A stretch of 64,000 nt of DNA, from contig NC_087062.1 in assembly GCF_963678635.1 (NCBI RefSeq), forward strand, positions 28,978,833-29,042,832, written 5' to 3'. Of this stretch, positions 22,327-35,432 are shown piece after piece. The notes under the pieces are model-generated. The model was not told where the DNA came from, made no database searches, and saw only the letters and a program-made list of their open reading frames with translations. The position numbers and the translations under genes are program-made. Origin of the DNA: Symsagittifera roscoffensis. Taxonomy: Eukaryota; Xenacoelomorpha; Acoela; Convolutidae. Position 1 is the first letter of the stretch, and every line of letters starts with the position of its first letter.

Positions 22327-24387
22327 GAACTACTCCTTAAGAAATTCTTTTTCCAACAAACTAGAAACAGCTTTTAAAATTCAAAAAATATATTATTATT
22401 AGGATCTGTGAGTATTTGTCAGATTAGTTTTCAACCTCAAAAAGCCAGAGACAATGGCTATCTTTCGATAGAAACACAATTTCATTGTCTTCTACTTGAC
22501 AGATATTTCTGGTAGGGTTCTTGCGAAATGCATCCCCTGCGCTAGCAGTCGCCCACGATATCCCTCCATCTCGAGGTCTATTAGACGGCTTTCTAACTGA
22601 CATTAGCTCATGAACTTAACTATTATCTATTATTATAATAATATATAAAATTTCTGAAAGAATCGTTCTCTGCCTAAGTCCGCTAGTAAGATATACTCGT
22701 TTTGTCCAGTAATCCACTAAAGTTTTGCCGAAACTTCACTTTAAAGTTATCATCACTAAAACTAACGAAATTCTGTATTAAACTAAAGTGCTCAAAAACT
22801 TATTAAATATCTTCATTTATTTTTTCGAGGGGGTTAAGTGGTCATATGTGCAATCTAAGAGTACCCTAAATTGTATGATAAAATGAATTCTTCATCACAT
22901 TATCTCAAACCATCCACGGTTGTTGCTATTTATCCTAATCCTTCATCAATTCTCGAGGCTTATCCTCAAATTTTCTTAAACTCATTTTAATTCTAACCAC
23001 CTTAACGTAACTTAAACCTAAATCATGCATCAGTAAAGCTACCAATTACTGAAACTAAGGAAGAAAATAACAAAAACCAAAAAGGAAGGAACGGATTTGA
23101 GTGTTTTTTGATAAATCATTAGTTTTTTTGACACAGTTTAAATATACACCTAATTAACAATAAGATTACGCTCTAAAACCAATCTTAAACGTTAACCACA
23201 TAACACCAAACACCAAGTTTTAGTTTCAGCACAAAAATATCAGGTTTCACAACAAAAACTAAGTTTAAAACACTGACACATCCACTTTATATCGATAAAA
23301 TAGGTTTCATATGATAGCATAAGCACTAAAAAATTGATTTTTACCAGCCAAAATTTTTGGCTTCAGTCTAAGTTTCAGTTATAGGTCCAAACGTTTCAGT
23401 TAAAATAAGTATAGTTTCCGGTCAAAATTTCAAGTTTCTGTAAACGGATTCGGGTAAAACAGCAAAAGTTGAACTAGTCAAACCCAAATTTGGATACCAT
23501 AAGTCAAAAACCTGGTCTTAAATGGTACGTTTTTGTTAGTTTCAGATTTCAGAACACACAAATTGAGTTTTTGGTCTCAACATTGAGCTCCGAACGCCGA
23601 ATTTTGACTTTCTAAAGAAAACTAACGGTGTTAAAACCCACCAAACCAATTTTAAATTTTGGTTCCTAAGGCTGAAACGTACGTTTCACAATTGGTATTT
23701 TTGGTTTCAGAACCAAAAATCTTGCGTCCCGAGAAAAATTTTTGTGAAATATTGAAAGATAATAAGAATCTTTAATGCACTAACAAATTTTTAAACTCAA
23801 AAAACTTCTAGAAGGTGTTAGTTTGAGCCCTCAAACTTATAGTTTCAGAAAGTTAAAATCGTCGTTTTAAGCTAAAATTTTCATCTTTTTGGCAATTTTA
23901 TTGCTGGAATAGAAATATATTAGAGAGACCAACCTAAATTTTCAATCTAAAAACTCTAAAACCAAGTGGTCAAACCATAGTTTCAGTTCTAGAAATCATA
24001 GTTTCAGCCGCAAAAACTTAGGTTTCCGCAAACAAATTTTTGATTTTGAAGTTACAAACCTGTTCAAAATTCCAATTTACACTAGACCAGCTATCAAAAA
24101 CCAACTTTTTATTTTCATGCACCGAGTTTGAGAGAGTTTAAGAGTTTCAGGTTTGAGTTTTCAAAAACTAAGTTTAAGATATCAAAAGATTCGGTTTTCT
24201 CGAATTTTTTTGCAAGATAAAGCAAAAACCAGATATAATAAAGCGTATAGAAAATTTTAAGATTAAAAAAAACTCAACTTCAGCTACCAACTTTCAGGTT
24301 TCAGATTATCGTTTCAGTCAAAAAATTTTCTATAAATTTTTAACAAAAAAATTAAATTTTGAACCAATAATAACCAATAAAGGCATA
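22309..24387 (+). other. ERV-L leader, rich in GTTTCAG motifs
   Basis: About 2.1 kb with no convincing ORF. The heptamer GTTTCAG occurs at least 12 times between 23223 and 24317 (for example 23372, 23393, 23539, 23704, 23842, 23980, 24001, 24144, 24311), with many near-matches. A leader this long could hold packaging or translation signals; alternatively it is a decayed tandem repeat. Both readings are inference. Confidence 0.6.
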
Positions 24388-25136
24388 TAGTTATATTGTT
24401 AACCATACCATAGCATCAACAAAACTTCACTTGAACAAAGTTTTAGGTTTCAGTTAAAGAATCAGCAAATAAAAAACTTGAAAAAGTTAGAAAAAATTTT
24501 AGAAAAAAATTTTTTTTTCCAAAGAAAATTTTTATTTCCTTATCTTATTATTAATAACCTTTGTTAATATTCAAAAATTCCTAAGAGGTTTTCATTACTC
24601 TAAGACATACTAATCAAATAGTACAACTTGGCTTAAGAAAAAGAAAACAAACATCGTGAAATTAATGTCAACACATTTTAAAATTGACGTCAGTACAATA
24701 AATTTAAAGCTCAAATTAGGAAATAAAGTCTCTAACATCAAATGGTATATCACTAACACTGAAAAAAATCATATTAGTATATTAGCAAAACACCCTAACG
24801 AAGATAAACACGAATTATACGTCTTCTTTCGTCGATATACTTCAGAAATTGACACAATTCTTCAGCAAATAAAAATACCAAATAACATAATTTGTATACC
24901 GGAAGAGCGATTAATTGCTTCACTCCCGATTGCTTTCTGATATCATAATATACCCAAGCGCAAAACTACTTGCATTTTAATCATTTTAATTAAAAACACA
25001 AAATTTTCCTTAACAAAAATTAAAAATAATAACAAGTTCATAAGAAAAATTTAAATATTTTTTATATTGTTTATCATTCCCTAGATAAATATTTATGTCC
25101 CTAAAAGGATGTAAAATGCTATGACCAACTTTTATC
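24388..25136 (+). repeat. Segment X, first copy
   Basis: 749 bp almost identical to 35363-36110. It carries a 91-residue ORF. Its right edge (TTTATC) joins directly to the sixth position of gag copy A. Compared with copy C, a 349-bp piece (36111-36459) that includes the gag start codon is missing at this junction. Confidence 0.9.
24665..24940 (+). CDS. ORF X: small protein upstream of gag
   Basis: An intact frame of 91 residues from the first ATG (24665). It is Lys/Ile-rich and probably an alpha/beta protein, with no signal peptide, membrane segment or Cys pattern. The family is unknown to me. A second copy lies at 35639-35914, differing by substitutions such as Lys to Ile and Ile to Thr. 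A diverged paralog, ORF Y, lies at 36095; the two share the pattern I-x-WYIT-N-x-x-K-x-x-I-x-IL-[AS]-KHP. Both sit between the leader and gag, an unusual place for accessory genes in LTR elements. Conservation of a paralogous pair argues that the product is real. Function is unknown. Confidence 0.55.
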   Translation: MSTHFKIDVSTINLKLKLGNKVSNIKWYITNTEKNHISILAKHPNEDKHELYVFFRRYTSEIDTILQQIKIPNNIICIPEERLIASLPIAF

Positions 25137-26483
25137 GTAGTAGCATACCCAGATTTAGCTCTCGAAAAGTTTACCGGCTTAGATCCGAATGAAGATGCAA
25201 GAGATTTTCTTGATATAGTAGAGAAAAAGATAGCATTTTCCCTAGGCACTAGACCAGGAGATGCAGGTGACGAACAAGACGCATATGATAACAGACAAAG
25301 AGCCTTATTTGGTTCAATATTAAGAGGTCCATCCGCTCAATGGTATCAGGGATTAGCAGCAAACTTACCTTGGAATGATATAAGAGATCAATTCATAGAT
25401 AGATTCACTGATGATAAAGATAAGTATAGGAGACGAATAGAAGCAGAAAACATAAAAAGACAACCTGATGAATTCATTAAAAGCTACATACATAGATTAA
25501 GCACCGCAGTAGACCGTGGATGGCCTAATCCAACTTTTAATGATGATCAAAGAACAGCAAAGAAAATGGAATTCTTTGTACGCGGCTTAAGCCCGCCAGG
25601 CTTGAAACAAAAGCCTCATCAATTCCTAATTGAGGATCCACCCGCAACATGGCAACAATTAAAAGATCATATTGCAACAAAAGACTTAAGTTTTGCAGTA
25701 AGTAGTGAGTTTACTGGAACAGCCTCAAGTAGTGTTGATAATAAGTTGAAGATAGAAGGAATAAAGGATCAGCTTAAGGAGTTAACAGGACTAATGAAAG
25801 ATCATAAAATAAATGCAGCCTATTATCCAAATGAACCCAGAAATAAACAAAACCATACCCGATTTTGTAAATAGTGTCGTAGGTCAGGTCATACTATCAG
25901 TGTTTGTTTTAAATATAGAGACCACAAAGATCAAAATAGAAAACCACCTCAGTATCGTGAAAAATTCTCAGACAATTATAATAGGAGATCTAGGCCTCAA
26001 GAAGAAAATAGTTATAACAATCGATACAATGGCTATAATCAGCGAAATAACAATAACAGACCATATTCTCCGTATCCTAGACAGTTCAATAACAGAACAA
26101 ATAGTTTCGATAGATCTCGATCTCAAAGTTTTGGATCAAGAGATAGAAATTTCAATAATAGATTTAACGATCAAAATAACCCAAATCGTTATAATACTTA
26201 CAACACAGCCTCAAACAACTATAATCAAAATGGGAACGGAAGCAATTCTATACCCGATCGAAATAGAAGATCATTTTCACAAGACAATTATCGAACGCGA
26301 TACCAAAACAGACCTCACGAAAATAAATTCCCATCCTACAATAATCAAGCAAGATCCCTAGGTGATTCAAAACCATCCTCCAGAGAAAATAGTCGAGACA
26401 GAAACCCTAAAGTACAATTTAGTGAGAATAAAATCCATGGCTATTACAGCGATGACGAAGGAGAGGAACTTACTTTAAACTAG
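25137..26483 (+). pseudogene. gag: ERV-L gag, copy A (no start codon, internal UAG)
   Basis: Capsid/nucleocapsid precursor. The first five codons and the ATG are lost at the junction with segment X. The capsid-like part has the Gag motif QWYQGLAANLPWNDIRDQF. The frame meets UAG at 25872-25874, exactly inside the C-x2-C of a CCHC knuckle (the rest of the knuckle, C-x4-H-x4-C, follows in frame). It then stays open for about 200 Asn/Arg/Tyr-rich codons until TAG at 26481-26483. The 182-residue open frame overlapping this region (25813-26361) is only a shadow. TTTAAAC at 26474-26480 directly precedes the final stop. Confidence 0.88.
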
Positions 26484-26548
26484 AACAGTCTCCGCAAGAT
26501 AAAAAGTCACAAATGTATATTAATCTGTATCAACATCCCGTCGGAGAC
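26474..26548 (+). promoter_or_regulatory. -1 ribosomal frameshift signal, copy A
   Basis: In the gag frame the sequence reads T TTA AAC then the TAG stop, the canonical X-XXY-YYZ heptamer. After a 7-nt spacer, GTCTCCG (26488-26494) pairs perfectly with CGGAGAC (26542-26548). The pro-pol frame lies at -1 relative to gag, as expected. The same signal is present in copies B and C. Confidence 0.8.
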
Positions 26549-29500
26549 AAAAATAAAAATAACGGCCTTGAAACCCAATTTTTAGATACTGGAGCAACTT
26601 GTTCACTGTTAAATTATGATACCTATTTAGAATACGCAAAAATACAAAAGTTGACACTTACTAAAGCACAATCCAAAACATTTGCTGTTAATGGACAAAA
26701 ACTCAAACTCTATACAAATTTTAACGCTAGTTTTGACAGTAAAGGTGATTATTTTGTAAAAATTCGAGCATGGGTTGCGGCCAAGGACGGATGTAAACTT
26801 AATATATTAGGTATGGATTTCCTCTCTAATTCAACTAAATCGATCGACTTTTCAACACCGAAACTAGAACTCAAAATGTACCCAGGAGTATCAGTCGCTA
26901 TCAGTAATATAAAAAACAAAAACTATCCATTTATAAGTAGTTATCAGAATGTACTTTTAGACCAAACTATAACTTTAGCACCAAAATCAACTCGTGTCAT
27001 TTCAATATCCCCAGCTGACAAAGTTTTCAAAAAGGGAACATTGTTCAAACTAGATAAAGATCTACAACAAAAAGGAATATATACTTATAACACCTATCGT
27101 AACCATGACGAGAAAACGTTACCTATAATGTTAAACAACCCTAAAGAATCGAAGGTCATTATATCCAAAGGCTCAATTGGACAAACTTTCGAAGACATTG
27201 AAACTGATTCAAAAACAATATACAGCGTCGCAGACAATATAGATTTTATGGAAGTTTTGTTCAACAAAAACGAACATCTAGATCATATTTTTCATGTAAG
27301 CGAGCAATCAAAAGATCAACTGTTTTTCAAAAATGCATCAATTGGTGAAAATCATAAAAATTCAAAAAAGAAAAACAAGGAACTTTTGAAACAAAAAGAA
27401 CTAGATTATACAAATAAATACGAACTAGAAACAGATTTCAGCAAGGAATTGAAGGACCTGAAACCCAAATCTGAACTAAACTCCCAAACACATTTTACAA
27501 ATATACAAATTCATGAAATCCAGAAAAAGTTTGACAAGACAAAATAAGAGTTTCTAAAAAAGTTTGACTTTACTCACTCTGATATAGACCAAAATCAATT
27601 ACAAGACCTAATGAATATGCTATTACAGAATAAAGACGTATATTCACAACATAAATACGACGTAGGACTAATAAAGCAAAAATTCCACGTAAAGCTTTTA
27701 CCAAACTCTGTATTGACTAAACAAAGACCATCAAGAGTTTCATTGCATTACCAAGAAAAATTGAATGACTTACTAGACCAACGATGTAAATCAGGAATAA
27801 TTACAGAAATGGGAAGTAATACCGAAATGGGATCAGAATTTATAAATCCAATTATAATACTTCCAGAAGGGAACATAGTCAAGCTCGTTATCGATGCGAG
27901 ATACCTGAACTCAATAACTGACTTAAGTCGTTATTCATGGCCATTAGAACCAATAGGATCGCTCATCACTAAGCTAAAAAGAAATTTCTTCACCACGAGT
28001 GATTTATGCTCAGCATACAATCAAGTACCTTTAACAGAAGAAACACAACAATTAACAAGCTTTGTAATTGGATCAAAACAATATACTTTTAAACGAGGTT
28101 TTTACGGATTATGTGGTCTACCAAATTTTTTCAGTAGAATAATGACAATACATTTTGCACCCTTAATAAAAAGAAATCAAGCAGTAACCTTTATAGACGA
28201 TACAATAATGCAAGCACAAACTGTAGAAGAAATGTTCGACATCATTGCTACATACCATGACTTATTAAGAAAATCAGGATTAAAAGCTCAACCAGAAAAG
28301 ACAAAATATTTTTTGAGAAGAGTACAGTTTTTAGGACATGTAATAAGTAAAAATGGCATACAACCAGTCAAGAAAAAGGAAGATAATCTCAAAGCATTGA
28401 AATCGCCAGAGAACAAAAGAGATGTAATGAGAGTGTTAGGTTGTTTAGGATTTTATAGTATGTATATAAAGAACTTACATGTAGACTCAAAGCCTTTCTA
28501 TGATTTGATACGAAATGATACAGTTTTTAAATGGACACAAGATCATGAAAAATTATTTAACGAAATAAACGAAAGAATTAGCGCCGATACAATCTTAGCA
28601 ATACCAGACACAAGATATCCTTTCCATGTACACGTAGACTCATCATCAATAGGAATAGTTTCAATATTGGTACAAGAATTCCCAGAAGGAAAACGTATTA
28701 TATCCTTTAATTCAAGAGTATATAACAAAGAAGAACAAAAAATGTCAACAACAGCTAGAGAGCTTTGCGGTGTTGTATCAGCTCTACAAACATACGAACA
28801 CTATTTATTAGGTTCACCACATCCAATATATCTCTATACTGACCACGAAGCTTTGATTTACCTTTGGGGAAGAAGAGGTAAACTCTCCCATAGATATTTT
28901 AGATATCAATTGGTTATATCACAATTCCAAAATTTAAAAATTATTTGGACCGAAGGAAAAAACCTAGCATTCCCAGATATTTTAAGCAGAAATATAACAA
29001 CTAAAGATTTAGACAAACACCAACTTAAACATAAAAAAATTCCCAAAGACATTTTATTTTACGTCAAAAATGGCTACGAAGAAAAATACTTCATAGTACA
29101 TGATACCGAAAAAGGACCCAGCGATGAATTTTTTCCTGTTATTAAACAAGATAAGAATGGTGTAACTAGATTCAAAATAAATAACGACAAATTAATCAAA
29201 ATACCCAAAGAAACAAAAAAAGAACAAATTTGCTCACTAACTGATATAAGTTCTTGCTTTATACAAGGTTCAGCTATCAACCAAGTTAGAATGATTCAAA
29301 ACAAAGTACCAAATAATAATGCAAGTGACGAAGAATCAGATCATAACTACTCCGAATTGTCCTTCGAATTGAACACCAACCCAACCCAATTTGGGGATTA
29401 TATGTCAAATTACGATATTGAAGACCAGTCCGACCTCTTATATTTTGAAACGATTAATGAACAAGATGAGATAATCCAAGAATGTTTACTAAACGATGAA

Positions 29501-29614
29501 ATTGCATTATGTGAACAATTAACCAATAAACTAGAAAACAAAAAACTTGCAACCAAACTGCCTAACGAAATACTTACAAACAAGGATAACCTTACTCAGA
29601 TTTTTACTAGTTTC
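26481..29614 (+). pseudogene. pol: ERV-L pro-pol, copy A (one stop, 3' truncated)
   Basis: Pro-pol polyprotein in the -1 frame from gag. The protease has an intact LDTGATCSLL active site and the ILGMDFL flap-region motif. A TAA at 27545-27547 separates protease from RT in the same frame. RT has TSDLCSAYNQVPL, FKRGFYGLCGLP and the catalytic box FIDD (28190-28201). RNase H has HVDSSSIGIVS, TARELCGVVSAL and YTDHEAL. The copy stops in the linker before integrase at 29614, where it is fused to gag of copy B, so there is no integrase. Like copy B it lacks 6 bp (TTAGGA) present in copy C near 38034. Confidence 0.93.
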
Positions 29615-30888
29615 TTGATATAGTAGAGAAAAAGATAGCATTTTCCCTAGGCACTAGACCAGGAGATGCAGGTGACGAACAAGACGCATATGATAACAGA
29701 CAAAGAGCCTTATTTGGTTCAATATTAAGAGGTCCAGCCGCTCAATGGTATCAGGGATTAGCAGCAAACTTACCTTGGAATGATATAAGAGATCAATTCA
29801 TAGATAGATTCACTGATGATAAAGATAAGTATAGGAGACGAATAGAAGCAGAAAACATAAAAAGACAACCTGATGAATTCATTAAAAGCTACATACATAG
29901 ATTAAGCACCGCAGTAGACCGTGGATGGCCTAATCCAACTTTTAATGATGATCAAAGAACAGCAAAGAAAATGGAATTCTTTGTACGCGGCTTAAGCCCG
30001 CCAGGCTTGAAACAAAAGCCTCATCAATTCCTAATTGAGGATCCACCCGCAACATGGCAACAATTAAAAGATCATATTGCAACAAAAGACTTAAGTTTTG
30101 CAGTAAGTAGTGAGTTTACTGGAACAGCCTCAAGTAGTGTTGATAATAAGTTGAAGATAGAAGGAATAAAGGATCAGCTTAAGGAGTTAACAGGACTAAT
30201 GAAAGATCATAAAATAAATGCAGCCTATTATCCAAATGAACCCAGAAATAAACAAAACCATACCCGATTTTGTAAATAGTGTCGTAGGTCAGGTCATACT
30301 ATCAGTGTTTGTTTTAAATATAGAGACCACAAAGATCAAAATAGAAAACCACCTCAGTATCGTGAAAAATTCTCAGACAATTATAATAGGAGATCTAGGC
30401 CTCAAGAAGAAAATAGTTATAACAATCGATACAATGGCTATAATCAGCGAAATAACAATAACAGACCATATTCTCCGTATCCTAGACAGTTCAATAACAG
30501 AACAAATAGTTTCGATAGATCTCGATCTCAAAGTTTTGGATCAAGAGATAGAAATTTCAATAATAGATTTAACGATCAAAATAACCCAAATCGTTATAAT
30601 ACTTACAACACAGCCTCAAACAACTATAATCAAAATGGGAACGGAAGCAATTCTATACCCGATCGAAATAGAAGATCATTTTCACAAGACAATTATCGAA
30701 CGCGATACCAAAACAGACCTCACGAAAATAAATTCCCATCCTACAATAATCAAGCAAGATCCCTAGGTGATTCAAAACCATCCTCCAGAGAAAATAGTCG
30801 AGACAGAAACCCTAAAGTACAATTTAGTGAGAATAAAATCCATGGCTATTACAGCGATGACGAAGGAGAGGAACTTACTTTAAACTAG
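29615..30888 (+). pseudogene. gag: ERV-L gag, copy B (5' truncated, internal UAG)
   Basis: Begins at the position equivalent to 36533 in copy C, so about 27 N-terminal codons and the start are missing. The join to pol of copy A shares TTTC with both parents. The rest equals copy A apart from a few substitutions. UAG lies at 30277-30279 within the zinc knuckle, the terminal stop at 30886-30888, and TTTAAAC at 30879-30885. The copy was probably formed by template switching or unequal recombination. Confidence 0.88.
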
Positions 30889-33800
30889 AACAGTCTCCGC
30901 AAGATAAAAAGTCACAAATGTATATTAATCTGTATCAACATCCCGTCGGAGACAAAAATAAAAATAACGGCCTTGAAACCCAATTTTTAGATACTGGAGC
31001 AACTTGTTCACTGTTAAATTATGATACCTATTTAGAATACGCAAAAATACAAAAGTTGACACTTACTAAAGCACAATCCAAAACATTTGCTGTTAATGGA
31101 CAAAAACTCAAACTCTATACAAATTTTAACGCTAGTTTTGACAGTAAAGGTGATTATTTTGTAAAAATTCGAGCATGGGTTGCGGCCAAGGACGGATGTA
31201 AACTTAATATATTAGGTATGGATTTCCTCTCTAATTCAACTAAATCGATCGACTTTTCAACACCGAAACTAGAACTCAAAATGTACCCAGGAGTATCAGT
31301 CGCTATCAGTAATATAAAAAACAAAAACTATCCATTCATAAGTAGTTATCAGAATGTACTTTTAGACCAAACTATAACTTTAGCACCAAAATCAACTCGT
31401 GTCATTTCAATATCCCCAGCTGACAAAGTTTTCAAAAAGGGAACATTGTTCAAACTAGATAAAGATCTACAACAAAAAGGAATATATACTTATAACACCT
31501 ATCGTAACCATGACGAGAAAACGTTACCTATAATGTTAAACAACCCTAAAGAATCGAAGGTCATTATATCCAAAGGCTCAATTGGACAAACTTTCGAAGA
31601 CATTGAAACTGATTCAAAAACAATATACAGCGTCGCAGACAATATAGATTTTATGGAAGTTTTGTTCAACAAAAACGAACATCTAGATCATATTTTTCAT
31701 GTAAGCGAGCAATCAAAAGATCAACTGTTTTTCAAAAATGCATCAATTGGTGAAAATCATAAAAATTCAAAAAAGAAAAACAAGGAACTTTTGAAACAAA
31801 AAGAACTAGATTATACAAATAAATACGAACTAGAAACAGATTTCAGCAAGGAATTGAAGGACCTGAAACCCAAATCTGAACTAAACTCCCAAACACATTT
31901 TACAAATATACAAATTCATGAAATCCAGAAAAAGTTTGACAAGACAAAATAAGAGTTTCTAAAAAAGTTTGACTTTACTCACTCTGATATAGACCAAAAT
32001 CAATTACAAGACCTAATGAATATGCTATTACAGAATAAAGACGTATATTCACAACATAAATACGACGTAGGACTAATAAAGCAAAAATTCCACGTAAAGC
32101 TTTTACCAAACTCTGTATTGACTAAACAAAGACCATCAAGAGTTTCATTGCATTACCAAGAAAAATTGAATGACTTACTAGACCAACGATGTAAATCAGG
32201 AATAATTACAGAAATGGGAAGTAATACCGAAATGGGATCAGAATTTATAAATCCAATTATAATACTTCCAGAAGGGAACATAGTCAAGCTCGTTATCGAT
32301 GCGAGATACCTGAACTCAATAACTGACTTAAGTCGTTATTCATGGCCATTAGAACCAATAGGATCGCTCATCACTAAGCTAAAAAGAAATTTCTTCACCA
32401 CGAGTGATTTATGCTCAGCATACAATCAAGTACCTTTAACAGAAGAAACACAACAATTAACAAGCTTTGTAATTGGATCAAAACAATATACTTTTAAACG
32501 AGGTTTTTACGGATTATGTGGTCTACCAAATTTTTTCAGTAGAATAATGACAATACATTTTGCACCCTTAATAAAAAGAAATCAAGCAGTAACCTTTATA
32601 GACGATACAATAATGCAAGCACAAACTGTAGAAGAAATGTTCGACATCATTGCTACATACCATGACTTATTAAGAAAATCAGGATTAAAAGCTCAACCAG
32701 AAAAGACAAAATATTTTTTGAGAAGAGTACAGTTTTTAGGACATGTAATAAGTAAAAATGGCATACAACCAGTCAAGAAAAAGGAAGATAATCTCAAAGC
32801 ATTGAAATCGCCAGAGAACAAAAGAGATGTAATGAGAGTGTTAGGTTGTTTAGGATTTTATAGTATGTATATAAAGAACTTACATGTAGACTCAAAGCCT
32901 TTCTATGATTTGATACGAAATGATACAGTTTTTAAATGGACACAAGATCATGAAAAATTATTTAACGAAATAAACGAAAGAATTAGCGCCGATACAATCT
33001 TAGCAATACCAGACACAAGATATCCTTTCCATGTACACGTAGACTCATCATCAATAGGAATAGTTTCAATATTGGTACAAGAATTCCCAGAAGGAAAACG
33101 TATTATATCCTTTAATTCAAGAGTATATAACAAAGAAGAACAAAAAATGTCAACAACAGCTAGAGAGCTTTGCGGTGTTGTATCAGCTCTACAAACATAC
33201 GAACACTATTTATTAGGTTCACCACATCCAATATATCTCTATACTGACCACGAAGCTTTGATTTACCTTTGGGGAAGAAGAGGTAAACTCTCCCATAGAT
33301 ATTTTAGATATCAATTGGTTATATCACAATTCCAAAATTTAAAAATTATTTGGACCGAAGGAAAAAACCTAGCATTCCCAGATATTTTAAGCAGAAATAT
33401 AACAACTAAAGATTTAGACAAACACCAACTTAAACATAAAAAAATTCCCAAAGACATTTTATTTTACGACAAAAATGGCCACGAAGAAAAATACTTCATA
33501 GTACATGATACCGAAAAAGGACCCAGCGATGAATTTTTTCCTGTTATTAAACAAGATAAGAATGGTGTAACTAGATTCAAAATAAATAACGACAAATTAT
33601 TCAAAATACCCAAAGAAACAAAAAAAGAACAAATTTGCTCACTAACTGATATAAGTTCTTGCTTTATACAAGGTTCAGCTATCAACCAAGTTAGAATGAT
33701 TCAAAACAAAGTACCAAATAATAATGCAAGTGACGAAGAATCAGATCATAACTACTCCGAATTGTCCTTCGAATTGAACACCAACCCAACCCAATTTGGG

Positions 33801-35432
33801 GATTATATGTCAAATTACGATATTGAAGACCAGTCCGACCTCTTATATTTTGAAACGATTAATGAACAAGATGAGATAATCCAAGAATGTTTACTAAACG
33901 ATGAAATTGCATTATGTGAACAATTAACCAATAAACTAGAAAACAAAAAACTTGCAACCAAACTGCCTAACGAAATACTTACAAACAAGGATAACCTTAC
34001 TCAGATATTTACTAGTTTCAACAACCGAGGAAAAAATATAGATTTAAACACAGAACTTATTGCCAAAGAACAAGACACCGACGCAGTCATAAAAATCGTA
34101 AAAGAATTAGTAAGAAACAAAAACAAAGACTCAAAAAATATACACTATAGACAATCAAGAGCTTTATCTTCATATCTAAACAAATTTGAAACTTTACTAT
34201 TAATAGGAAATATTCTTTGCATTGAACAAGCATCAGATAATCCCGAAGTAAAAGAAATTAAAATTTGTGTACCTATGTCACTTTTTATAAAAACATTTGA
34301 ATTGGCACTTACAGATCAGTTAGCAGGTCATGTAGGAAAAGACAAAACCATTGCGAATATAAAACGATTTTTCTTTTGGCCAGGCATGTATAAATGGATA
34401 ACCCAGTTAATAGCAGGATGTCTTGACTGTCAAAAAAATAAACACAAACGTCACGATCTTAACCAAGCACCGTTAGAACAATGGACGGATACAGTACCTT
34501 TCCCGTTTCATACTGTACACATAGATCATAAGGGACCAATTAATCCTACATCAAACGGAAAGAAACATTGTTTAGTTGTAGTGGATTCATTTTCTCGATT
34601 CCTCCAAGTATATCCAGTAGCTAACACTACCGCATTTGAAACAAAAAAAACTTTAGAAAAATTTATTCTCACATTTGGTATTCCACAAAAACTAGTTTAT
34701 GATAATAGAACAGCTTTCATGAACGAAGATTTTACTGGTTGGCTTCATGAACTAGGAATAACACATGCTCCCAGAACCGCATATTCACCATGGACAAATG
34801 GTAAAGTGGAAATACAAAACAAACATCTAGGAACACATTTTAGAATTTTCTTTGATCAAGCAAAGGGAAATTGGAGTGATCTAGCTGCGAAATTCGCTTT
34901 CGCTCATAACACCACTATCAACGCAAGTACTGGATTAACACCATACGAAATTGTTTTCGGACAAAAACCTCAAATACCAATCTCTTTAAAACTAGGATTA
35001 CTCCGAAATTCAGAATTAACGTGCAACTCTGAATTCTGTGCTAATCTTCCATTACACAGACATTCTTTACAAACATCATCAAATAAGGCTATACAACCAT
35101 TATTAAAACCAAAAATTAACACTTCACTACTTATCAGAGAGAGCCAATTTAAATACATCTATAATACAGCTTACAAGAAAAGTCTTAAAAACAACGCCAA
35201 AATCCACAAATATCGAAATAAATATAAATTAGGAAAACCCTTAGAAATAGGTCAAAAAGTACTGATGGAAAACCATTCCATAGAAGATGGCAAATCAAAA
35301 AAATTACAAGAACTACGATCAGGCCCATATACGGTAACAAATAAAGTAACGAATGTAAACATTAGTTATATTGTTAACCATACCATAGCATCAACAAAAC
35401 TTCACTTGAACAAAGTTTTAGGTTTCAGTTAA
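30886..35432 (+). pseudogene. pol: ERV-L pro-pol, copy B (one stop, 3' fusion)
   Basis: Pro-pol with an intact protease motif, a TAA at 31950-31952 (shared with copy A), then 1138 open codons to 35432. RT has FIDD and RNase H is intact by motif. Integrase has the zinc region (AGHVGKDKT... then CLDCQKNK) and catalytic D (HIDHKGP), D (YDNRTAF) and E (NGKVEIQN), with 35 residues between the last two. In the GPY/F module (RSGPYTVTNKV) at 35360 the sequence switches to segment X, giving a new C-terminus of about 22 residues. This is the longest uninterrupted pol frame in the window. Confidence 0.93.

Noticed and set aside
25813..26361. 182-codon ORF within gag, also at 30218 and 37136, as a separate gene
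   Set aside because: It is the +1 shadow of the Asn/Arg-rich Gag tail, which stays open in the true gag frame to the frameshift site. Its Ile/Thr-rich composition is explained by AAT/AAC-rich codons read out of frame.
24388..35362. Treating the extra gag-pol copies purely as assembly error
   Set aside because: The copies differ by scattered substitutions, a 6-bp indel and different stops, and the junctions are distinct. An artefact from merging real copies still cannot be excluded without reads, so this is listed as a finding to check.
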